A stretch of 64,000 bases of DNA, taken from contig CM043951.1 in NCBI GenBank assembly GCA_014529385.2, forward strand, positions 112,948,469 to 113,012,468, given 5' to 3'. A program made the position numbers and the translations under genes. Shown here in pieces: positions 55,472 to 64,000 of this stretch. The notes under the pieces were generated by a model. That model was not told the DNA's origin. It did not search any database and saw only the letters and a program-made list of their open reading frames with translations. How positions within the stretch are numbered: the first letter of the stretch is position 1; every line of letters starts with the position of its first letter. The stretch is from Adiantum capillus-veneris (lineage: Eukaryota; Streptophyta; Polypodiopsida; Polypodiales; Pteridaceae).

Positions 55472-56233
55472 ATCTTACTGCGAGAAGACGTATAAGATAA
55501 GATCGCAGAATCTGCACACCATATATGGTGAAGGCCGCAATTGAGAATGAGAGAAATATGAGGATTGCGTTTTGTCAACGATAAACGCAAGAAGGATGCT
55601 CAAGAAACGTCCAAAGATGTGAGAGACGTCACCCAAAAAAAGGCTGGGTAAAGGAGACGTTAATAATAAAAGAGTCCTCAAAATAGAGTGACGTTAGATG
55701 CAAGATTGACGGCCACAATACGAATAGCAAGAAGCTAAATTTTCTTGAAAAAGTTAACGCCAAAATTATAAAATCGATCGCGGACGCTTCACGACGAAGA
55801 AAGCTGCGTCAAGCTCAATCGCAGTAAAAATAGCATAACTTTCTGCTGCAAACTCCGATTGACGCAAACCTAAAACTCAAATCAAAGAGATCGAGGAGAC
55901 GAACAAATTTTGGATGTAAAGTGCCATTGCGCTATGCTCCATGGTGCTTTTCCCGTTTCTCCAAATTTTGAGCAGAAGACCCCCAAAAATTGAGATGAAG
56001 TTCAGGGTGTCATCAACAAGAAAACGTAATCAACGATTAGATTGACTAGCAATAAACACTACACAAAACACTAATCATATTCTTCTTAACACAAAACAAA
56101 CACAATTAACAAGAATCAACGCTCAAAAATAAAATTTGTAGTAATTTTGAATCTTACATGCAAATCGCATACACATACTGTTTTGTCACCACATGAATTG
56201 AATTAGCACGTGATCGTTACCGCTCTGATACCA

Positions 56234-56376
56234 TGTTGAGATGTAGAGATAAAGAGAGAGAGACGAGACAAGAGACACACCATATACGCTCCCAAAGAGT
56301 GATTCATATTGAGGACAAGATACAAATATATAGGTGAGACCAAGTTGAGTAGAGTGAGCCATATATAACTCCAACA
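56234..56376 (-). repeat. 5' LTR of C2 (143 bp)
   Basis: TGTTGAGATGTAGAG to CTCCAACA, next to the primer-site complement at 56222-56233 and followed by the TSD TTTCC. Confidence 0.92.
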
Positions 56377-56381
56377 TTTCC

Positions 56382-59298
56382 CATGACTTTAAGTCACTTT
56401 CTTCTTGGATGACACTATGTATGGCTAGGGGTCTATGGACTTTCTGAGGTTGTTGTTGCATAGGGAACATTGTGTCTGTAATTTGGATCTACCTAGGTGC
56501 TGTCTCTAGATCCCTTTGGGTATCTTCTACAAAACTCCTTAATTGCTTGACACGCTCGATCTCCTCTGTAGGATTTGGATAAGTTCCTATCTTCTTCTTG
56601 GATCCTGGCCATTGTGGCTCATGACGATCTTCCTTGTTGGTTTCTTTTTTAGTGGTTTTTTTGGTCTCCATGGTTTCACCTGAATCAAAATCTTCTTCAG
56701 TGTCATTCATATATACGGGGTCGTCACCAGTCCCTATGTTGGTCTCTGAAGTGGGGTCTGACTTCGCTGCTTTCTGTGATCTCTTCCTTCCTGTTTTCTT
56801 CTTCTTCTGAGATTAGGCAATTGATGCCGTGTCTCTTTCTTCAAGAATATAATTTTATTTTTGGAGCATCGATCGTGTGAGTATTTGTGACTGGTACCAC
56901 ATGTGTACTTTGTGATGGCTCCTTGGTAACTTCAATCAATGTTGTGACGTTTGTTCAAGAGGTAGAGCCGACATCAATGCAGGAACTCACGTTGTGTCTA
57001 TCCATGCTAAGGTTGGTCTAAAGGCCATCGCGTGCTTAAATACTATGAAATTCTTAGATTGATGACCTACCTCCCACAGGCATTGCAATTACCATTGAAT
57101 TTCACTCTAAAAGTAGGGCATTCACACTGGTACTATGCGGACCATAACATAATGAGCACCATTGTTGCTCCCTTCTTGGATACATATGATTGTTTTGTAG
57201 AGAACCATTGTCTCTAAGACTCTCTTGAATGGCCTCGGTGAGATCTACTAAGGTCGTCTCAGATATATTTGGCTCCTTAGCAATAGGCTTTAGGGTCATT
57301 GGCTGATGCTCCAATGCTTGCGAGCTAATATATTTAGGCTCAACAGACACTCTTTCTCCTTGAATCATTAAATTATCCTCCAATTGGATCGCATTGGTGG
57401 TGATCACTTCCCAAGTGGTGATACCTCTAATGACTAGGCCATTGTAGATATCCTCATGTCATAATCCCTTAATGAATCTATCAAGAAATTGATTATTATC
57501 GAAGTGCTCATTTGAATTACAATGAGAATTCAAATGCTTTAAATGACTAATAGAGTCTTGCACTAACTCTCCTTCCTCTCATTGGGATTTTTGGAGTTGA
57601 GAGGCGACACCCCAAAGCACTCCCTCTTGTATGTACTCTTTCAAGGACAGTCTCCTAAGACTAGGGTAAATTATTTTTTCTTCCACCCTTAGGGGTTCTA
57701 TACCAATCCTCGACCTTCCCACTTAAGGTTAGTCTTAGAACATTGCTCTTATGCAGGTCATTGTGTTCTCCCACTTAAGGTTAGGCTTAGAACATTTCTC
57801 TTATGCAGGTCATTGTGTTCTTCAAGCACTTCGATATGCTTTCTCACATCCCCGTCTCCACTAAATTTCTAGGCTCTCTATCAGGAGTGGTACGCATATT
57901 CATAGCTATAGATCGATCGATAGCTTGAGCAAATGTTGCCAAGTTACCTAAGTGAGCAGGCACCGTGGGTGAAGGTGCTCGAGATATTACATGTGGAGTA
58001 GGTATTGGCATTGGTATGGGCGCATAGAAAGCCCTTGGGTTCCAAGTTTGGTATGGTGTTGTGCCATGTGGTGGCCCAAATTTCATATGTTTGGCCTTAG
58101 GCATAGCAGATGTTGAATGTGACATGCTAATGCTAGCCGGTATGGTCCCATCGAAATAAGATCTTGGGTGTTGTGGTTGCGGAGCATAGGTTGTTGGAAC
58201 GATGGAAGGGGTAGGGGCTACATGAGTGTGAGGACCCATAGGTGTATACGATTGGTACACACTTGTAGGTACTGTCGCAGGCATTGAGCTACCATGTAGC
58301 GGTGCTTTACTAACAAATGAGTTCCATGGCGTGTTTCTTGGCATGCCCGTCATTGGGGTAGGCATGGTAGCCGTGGTGTCATCAAGGGAAAGATGAGCTA
58401 GACTTGAAAACGTAAAGCTATCACTTGTGGGCTTAGATTGCACCGAGACCCCTGGCAAAACCACATATGGAGGATCCATCAGACTTACAGAGGGAGTCTC
58501 CATTTGCGATAAAGTCAGTTGTTTAGCCTTCCCTATATCCAAGAATCTCACGAGACCCGTTGAAGGCATGTGGATCCCCTTGTTCTCTCTGTCTAGCTCA
58601 ATAACCCTATGGATGACCTCACAAACTCCTTGTTGTTGATGGTCCACACTAGTAGCACCCGTTGAGGATTGTAGGACATCTAACCATCCCACGTGATAGG
58701 TGTGACCTGTGTATAGGTCAGTTAGAGTTTTCGTTTGTATTTCGTACTCCCAGTTCTCATTTAGGAACGCTCCATCTAGGCTTGAGGTGCTAGGTGTGTC
58801 CTTTGAACTAGATACAATGTGGCTCTCTATGGGTTGACCCTTAGTGGTCGCTAATTGAGGAGCACTCTATTGCTCTCCTAGCAATGATATTGACATGAGA
58901 GCTTTAAATTTTAACTCTCTTTGTTGCTCCGCCTTGCGTAAGATCTCGATTTCCTTTTCCGTAGCTGCAATATTTTTTCTCTCAAGCTCTTGCACTTAGG
59001 CAAGTCTTCTACCATCAGGTAATAGAACCTCGGAGGAGAATAGCTCTGAAGAGTCAGGGGGTGTAGTGAATGGAGTATTCCCGTGCACACTCTCCAAGAG
59101 CATGGGGTCTACGTTGGTCATGAATGGCGAATTTACTTCCCCATCCCCCTCATTTACATCGTTAGCTCCATGTTCGGAGTGAGTGGCTCTACTAAAGGTT
59201 TCTTTCAAGCGGCTAAGCACACTCGGCCCGGACCATGGGCCCATGGCATGCGTGTCTTGGCTTGAGCTATCAGGATTAGGCATTGGGTAACCCTCCAT
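56382..59298 (-). pseudogene. gag region of element N
   Basis: Part of fossil N. The minus-strand start is near 59298 (MEGYPMPNPDSSSQDTHAMG). It goes through a Ser/Thr/Pro-rich N-terminal part, a Pro/Met-rich stretch (57850-58690, for example PIPMPIPTPHVISRAPSP), a decayed gag core (57410-57840), a single Cys/His cluster (WCSLCYGPHS, near 57130) and a basic-acidic linker near 56500-56700. Order and composition match the gag of E1. Broken in many places and interrupted by C2 and the MITE. Confidence 0.65.
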
Positions 59299-60431
59299 GA
59301 CGTCGTAGTCAGAGAAAGAGTCACTAGACGCTATCTGGGGTATTGAGTGGTACTTCCTTGGGTTCCTACCAAGGGCCTAGAGCCTAAGGTAGAGGAAGAA
59401 TGAGTGCCCACGTAAACGGGGACACTCTCGATGCGCTCATCCTCTAGCACATAACCAGTGTCGAGGTGCATGTGACCTTGACACTCTAGAGGTGTTGGCG
59501 GAGGCCGCTCACCTAGTTTTATAGGAGTTTATAACTCAATTTTTTGGTATTTTTGGTCCCTGTTTTAACCAAGCCACAAAATATGGCGTGCGATAGTGCA
59601 GAACAAGCATCTTGGCTAAAGAGACGTGTCATGCTTTACAGTCCCCAATTCAGTTAGGTACAGTCCTCGGAATCCTAAATCTAGTCTTTTCCTAGGTGGG
59701 GAGAGGACTAGAATTAGTAAGTCCAAAGGGTGAGTGTGAAGGGGATGGTGGAGGACTTGAGGAACTTGTCCCACATGCCCTTATTCCCTCTTGTGGGGGG
59801 AGGGTATATATATAAGAGTGAGTCTAGTATGTATCATAAGACTAAGGATTGAGGCCTCGGCCTGGGGTTGGGCTTGGGCTTAGGGAAATGATCTCGATCC
59901 AAAAATTTTCGTAGAACACACTCACACCTCAGGCTTAAATATCTTATGTTTTTATTTTTAATTTTTTAATGTTTTAATTTTTGGACCACACACACACTAC
60001 ACCTTTACCTACTCTCCTGACTAACCTAAACTTATCTCTACAGCTAACTACTCTGCTAACTAAGCTTAACAACTCTGGTAATTGCTAACTCACAGTATAG
60101 ATTCCTACTCTGCTAACTGCTTACTCTACTTAACACACTAACTACTAACTTTGCAAACAAAAAACTGTGTAAAAGCAGACATTGACAGAAAACAAGCTAT
60201 TCACTAACTATGTAAAGACTGTGTGCAAGCAAACATTGGTAGAAAACACTCGTTCACTACTAACTACTACCTGTGCAAATTATAAAAAACTCTGTGAAAG
60301 CAGACATTGGCAGAAAACAAAGATTATGCAGGAAATTAAAACTTACAGGAAATAACTTCTTCTTCTTCTTCTTCCTTCCTAACAGAAAAACTCACTGAAG
60401 AAGCACAGAGTGCCTCTTGAGCTTAGTGCAG
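59299..60431 (-). other. 5' leader of element N
   Basis: About 1.1 kb between primer site and gag, without a supported ORF. Between 60000 and 60330 it holds short repeats: ctaactactctgctaac variants, and three copies of a core like gcagacattggcagaaaacaa near 60176, 60230 and 60301. Confidence 0.6.
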
Positions 60432-60455
60432 GGCGATTCCCCAGCAACGGTACCA
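60432..60455 (-). other. Primer binding site of element N (Athila-like)
   Basis: On the minus strand this reads TGGTACCGTTGCTGGGGA and onward, four bases inside the LTR. It resembles the TGGCGCCGTTGCCGGGGA site of Athila/Cyclops-type gypsy elements, which supports the lineage call. Confidence 0.75.
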
Positions 60456-60459
60456 AAAA

Positions 60460-60699
60460 TGTGGGCTTTCATCACATGTATTGAAGCAAGGGCCTTGCCT
60501 AGCACTCTCTGCAAACCACATATGGCTCCAAGCACGCAACTACCTTAAACTAGTAAGCTCAAAGATGATGATGGTGTGTCACTCACCGCTCTACGCTTGC
60601 TGTCGTGGAGGATTCCTCATCACGAAGAAGAGGGAGCTACCGCTGCGCTACGCTCAACCACCTCCCCGTCTTCATTTCGTTGCAATGCTTGATCACACA

Positions 60700-60791
<92 letters not shown>

Positions 60792-61141
60792 CGCGCGCGC
60801 ACACACACACACACTAGTACACAAGGGAGACGGAGAAGGAGATGGAGCAAGAGCACTCTTCTTTCATTGCACAAATGAGAGAATGAGGTATTTTAGGTTT
60901 AGATTGAATTTTATATGCGCTTTCCTATTCACATTTGGGCACCCACACTTAGCCAATCTTACCCAAACATTATAGGTTCCAGTTTTAGACTGCGCCTCTT
61001 GTCGATGATCACTCTTAACCATTCCTACCAGACCGACAAGACTGTCCAATAACATAATACACTACTATCGGGTCCTACAAGCCCGGCCCATGGCTACATA
61101 AAAGATGGTCGCTTGGTGGTGGTGATCGCTTGGTGATAACA
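60460..61141 (-). repeat. 5' LTR of element N (right copy, 682 bp)
   Basis: Starts TGTGGGC and ends GGTGATAACA, followed by the TSD ATTGT. It contains (CT)n at about 60703-60788 followed by GC and CA repeats, as in the left copy. Confidence 0.92.
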
Positions 61142-61146
61142 ATTGT

Positions 61147-61660
61147 AAAGGCATATAATGCCACCTCTCGGTCCACCAATATACATTTGTGAGCATTTAG
61201 GGTTAGGGAATCTTTAGCAATTATGGGGCTTAATGATTGCACTTGAGAAGTTTTGAATCACCATTCTTGGAGATCTCTGTGTGATCAAATCAAAGAATCG
61301 ATGGCTATAGATGGATCAGGTAGTGTCAAAGGAGCTATCCCTACCCATGGGCGTGCTGCGGGAACCTCCAATATGCATTGCAAACTTTTCAACATGGTAT
61401 GCCATTTACAAAGCATTTTAAACAACTTTAACACTTATTGTAAGGAACATTAGACAATCTATCAAGTTAAGATATGTTTACCTCAGTTTCTTCATCCTCC
61501 TCTTCAAGAATTTTCTCTGTAACTTGATGCTAGATCAATCATCGCTACCCATCGTGATCAGTGGTTTGTGTGGATGAAAAGTTCTTTTTCGGACGCTTTT
61601 GTAAAATGAGGCACATGATTTGATTTCCATAAGTGTACTTGCTACTATTTGCACAAACTT
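61147..61660. other. Unassigned right flank of element N
   Basis: No element end or recognised domain. A short + strand open stretch at 61253-61453 is followed by a GT that could be a splice donor, but nothing supports it as a gene. Confidence 0.4.
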
Positions 61661-62490
61661 CTATTCGTTTTCATTGGGGAGGAAAGAAAGGCTTGCTGGG
61701 AGACCTTGTTCTTCAAAGTCAATTTGAAATTTGACATTCTCTTCGTTTCCACTAGGATCCTTCATGCCTGCATAGATTGCAAGCACTATGAGTGAATCAT
61801 GTACTTTGAGTCCTACTATTTTCCAAAAGTGATAATCATCGACCACCAATGCATGCAAAGTGAAAATTTGGAGGTCTGGGACTTCCTCTAGCACCTCATC
61901 TCCCTCTATCATTTGATCTTCCTCCTTAGTGGAGCTAGGTTCTTGCAAGATGAGGAGTGTCATAGATGCTTCAGTCTGCTCTCATCAATCTCTTCAATAA
62001 AATCATTTGATTCCTCCACAATGGTCACATGCGGTCTTTGATTGACCTTTTTCTTTGATTTTCCCTTATCCATTCCCTCAAGCACAAGTAAGACCAGAAC
62101 CATGTCCCAAGAAATGAATTGGGTGCCTATGCACCCCATGCCCAAATGTATGAGATCATCCTCATCCTATGTCCTGTAGTCCCATTTTGTGAGGCCTTTA
62201 ATAAACCTCAACAAGAGAAAGCAAATTTTTTTTCGGTCACATAGAGATCCTTGAGAAAATCCTATGGAAACCACGCCGTGTCGGATTCCTCAAAGACTAT
62301 GGCATATTCTTCCATGTGTTGTGCCATGTAGTCACAAAAGCTTTCAAATGCCTTTGCATGAAGATTGGCATTGGCCTGCATGTCTATTGTCCCCTCTGAC
62401 ACACTAAGTAGTTCATCTGCTCAATTTGTAGGTGCTACCTTTTCTAGTTATGTGAGAAGTGCATCAACAGACATTGCCATGGGTTTGTTC
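61661..62490 (-). pseudogene. Decayed minus-strand coding remnant, unassigned
   Basis: Minus-strand text from about 62477 (MAMSVDALLT) continues through NLHAKAFESFCDYMAQHMEE, VNQRPHVTIVEESNDFIEEI and VKFQIDFEEQGLPASLSFLP. It is acidic, with several interruptions. It has the flavour of a retroelement gag-side region but carries no diagnostic motif. It lies just outside N, so it belongs to the sequence into which N inserted. Confidence 0.35.
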
Positions 62491-63733
62491 GCAAAGAAGA
62501 TGCGAAGAGATCTTAGATCCAGAGTTTTGCGATTGTGAGAAATGAAGTTTAAAACCTCGAAAGTCACTTATACACCCAAAGTCACTTTTTAGAAAGCACT
62601 TTAAATTAACGTCAAAATAAATTAAAACGATATTGTAAACAAAATCATGTGACAAAGCATTGAAAGACATCAACATTGAAAACCTTTGTGCTCCACATCA
62701 AAGAAATTTCACGTTTCAATCAAAAACTTGAACAAGTTGAGAATAAACAAGTATGCATAGAGATGAGATTCAAAACACCGTATGTATCAATAGGAGAAAA
62801 ATCTCTCTCATTTACAAGGTTTTACAAAAATTCATCGTGGAACTGGAATGTTCTCACAAAGAAAGCTCTTCTCTTTTGTGGAGCGAACAACCTTTCTATT
62901 TATTACAAAGAGATATTGCTTTGGCAAGGTATATTTGAGATTAAGAGGTGACTGAGGTGCTAGTCATTATTCACTGCAATGTCATGGATTGCATCCTCGT
63001 GGAGGCATATTTGTAGGTCAACTGATTCCCTAGTAGCAACATCAGAGTCTAGTGTTTCCCATTCTCCCATTTTCATCTTCCATCTTTCAAAGGGAAAGAC
63101 CATTCACAAGCCTTGCTTCTGAATATGGTATCTGAACAACACATTGTTAGCAACTATATATCACTTGATTCTATCTCCTTGGTGGTTGACCACCTTAGTC
63201 TTCCATCCAGTTGCAAGGAATTTTTTGATCACACTTCCCCCTTTCCAAGTTCACATTGTTGGTGTCCTTTGAACACTCTGAAGTCAAAAGATAAACACAA
63301 ACACATGACGAGACATAAACCATGTTCTCATGGCTTTGTGGGAACCATATGTGCACTTGATTTGATGCTTGCACATTTGCCTCAATTTTCTTTTTGGTTG
63401 CTGTGATCAAGGCACTGCTTGGCTTAGGCCAATCTAGACTCTCCAAGGTTGGCTAGTGAACTGGAGAAAGATTACCACACCCATTTTTTCCTAGGTGTGA
63501 CATAAGTATGATCATTAAAAAAAAAATCATGTGAGGCAAGCTTAGAGGATGGACAACCACCATAGAGAAACTTACCAAGGTTAGTGTGGATGGGCTCAAA
63601 AGTTCTTGTGAAGGACTCTATTGGCTCCCACTCTACAAAATTGGATGGAAAAACATATGCAGACATGAACAAGCAATGGATATAGTACAACCATCAAAAG
63701 CAAAGTACAAGGCAAAAAAACTAAATAGACAAC
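62491..63733. other. Non-coding or highly decayed sequence
   Basis: Short open frames occur on both strands (for example + 62676-62951), but none has a recognisable domain or support from a neighbour. No LTR, TIR or tandem repeat was recognised. Confidence 0.4.
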
Positions 63734-64000
63734 CTAAAAACTTAAAAGAGTAGTAAAATTACACTTTGCAAGAAACCTTGATGAAGCCATTGCTATCTTT
63801 AGCTTCAGTCTTGAAGAAACATACACATGCTTCACCTGTGCAAGCCTCTTTCCATCTTGTGTTTGCATGAACTCCATGAATATTCCCTTCCAATGGTGTG
63901 CTTGAGAAGCCATGTGTCTCCTTAAGACCTTCTGTGCACCTCTTGAGCTGGGTTGCATTCTCACACCCACATCATTTGTTTGAATTTCAATGTCACCCAA
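63734..64000 (-). CDS. Partial ORF running off the right edge, unassigned
   Basis: A minus-strand frame with no stop before the window edge. The internal ATG-led text begins MGDIEIQTNDVGVRMQPSSR and ends in ASSRFLAKCNFTTLLSF. No recognised domain. It could be the end of a host gene or of another element. Confidence 0.25.
   Translation of the reverse strand: MGDIEIQTNDVGVRMQPSSRGAQKVLRRHMASQAHHWKGIFMEFMQTQDGKRLAQVKHVYVSSRLKLKIAMASSRFLAKCNFTTLLSF

Larger units (their letters stand above)
50892..56381 (-). mobile_element. Ty1/copia retrotransposon C2 with short LTRs, TSD TTTCC, inserted in N
   Basis: LTRs of 143 bp at 50897-51039 and 56234-56376 both start TGTTGAGAT and end TCCAACA. TTTCC flanks the element at 50892-50896 and 56377-56381. 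Minus orientation: an initiator-tRNA-Met site complement (gctctgatacca) at 56222-56233 beside the right LTR and a polypyrimidine complement (cccccactc) at 51040 beside the left. All copia domains are present in the order gag, protease, integrase, RT, RNase H. The LTRs differ at about 7 of 143 sites (around 5%). Structurally full-length but broken in several places. Confidence 0.93.
30488..61146 (-). mobile_element. Outer 30.6-kb nest: Athila-like gypsy retrotransposon fossil N with TSD ATTGT
   Basis: Paired LTRs at 30493-31149 and 60460-61141 are flanked by ATTGT (30488-30492 and 61142-61146). Orientation is minus: the primer site is next to the right LTR and the polypyrimidine complement of a polypurine tract (tgccccccttcc, 31150-31161) is next to the left LTR. 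Between them lie N's parts, split by four insertions: P (33632-39829), L (42649-48183), a MITE (50208-50649) and C2 (50897-56376). Without these N is about 13 kb. The LTRs differ at roughly one site in ten, so N is old, plausibly several million years. It is broken in many places. Confidence 0.9.

Noticed and set aside
61253-61453. Short + strand ORF followed by a possible splice donor, a candidate host exon
   Set aside because: No recognised domain, no partner exon and no acceptor that extends a frame; too little to call.

Overview
This window is plant nuclear DNA. It carries a plant CACTA (En/Spm-type) transposon with the TNP2 + DUF4218 + DUF4216 architecture, plant-type Ty3/gypsy and Ty1/copia elements with initiator-tRNA-Met or Athila-like primer sites, long GA/CT microsatellites, and spliceosomal introns inside the transposase gene. 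I found no complete ordinary host gene, rRNA, tRNA or CRISPR. The layout is typical of gene-poor, repeat-rich chromatin of an angiosperm with a large genome; the species cannot be read from the sequence. Almost every stretch I could assign belongs to a mobile element, many of them nested.

Left block (1-21082): the 3' ~13 kb of a large Ty3/gypsy fossil (called E1 here) on the + strand: gag, retropepsin, RT-RNase H, integrase, then unusually a second retropepsin-like domain after the integrase, a Trp/Lys repeat tail, a ~3 kb spacer carrying five copies of a 22-bp palindrome, an extra ORF of unknown function, a polypurine tract and the 3' LTR. A 7,676-bp CACTA DNA transposon (5613-13288, TSD TAA) sits inside the E1 integrase. 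It looks whole: perfect 12-bp TIRs, hairpin-forming subterminal repeats, an open six-exon transposase gene, an open three-exon TNPA-like gene, and a captured fragment of a host heavy-metal-associated (HMA) protein gene.

Middle-left (21083-30487): a patchwork of a second gypsy-type fossil (T) with its 3' LTR, a solo LTR of the E1 family (TSD CCCAC) in T, a lone minus-strand LTR, a minus-strand copia fossil (C1), and a plus-strand stretch that may be an endogenous caulimovirid or another LTR element end. E1 and the solo LTR are followed by the same ~80 bp, so they appear to occupy the same target site in two copies of T.

Right block (30493-61141): a 30.6-kb nest. The outer element is an old minus-strand Athila-like gypsy (N), with paired LTRs and TSD ATTGT. 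It is interrupted by a minus-strand LTR element with ~2-kb LTRs and no pol (P, 33632-39829), a plus-strand non-coding LTR element (L, 42649-48183, TSD AGAGT), a 442-bp foldback MITE (50208-50649, TSD TA) and a minus-strand copia element (C2, 50897-56376, TSD TTTCC). Without these insertions N is about 13 kb, close to the size of E1. N also carries the retropepsin-like domain downstream of its integrase, so E1 and N look like members of one lineage.

Right edge (61147-64000): unassigned, decayed minus-strand ORF pieces. The DNA transposons are described in detail; LTR elements and virus-like pieces are treated as fossils and described only by family, limits, parts and relative age.
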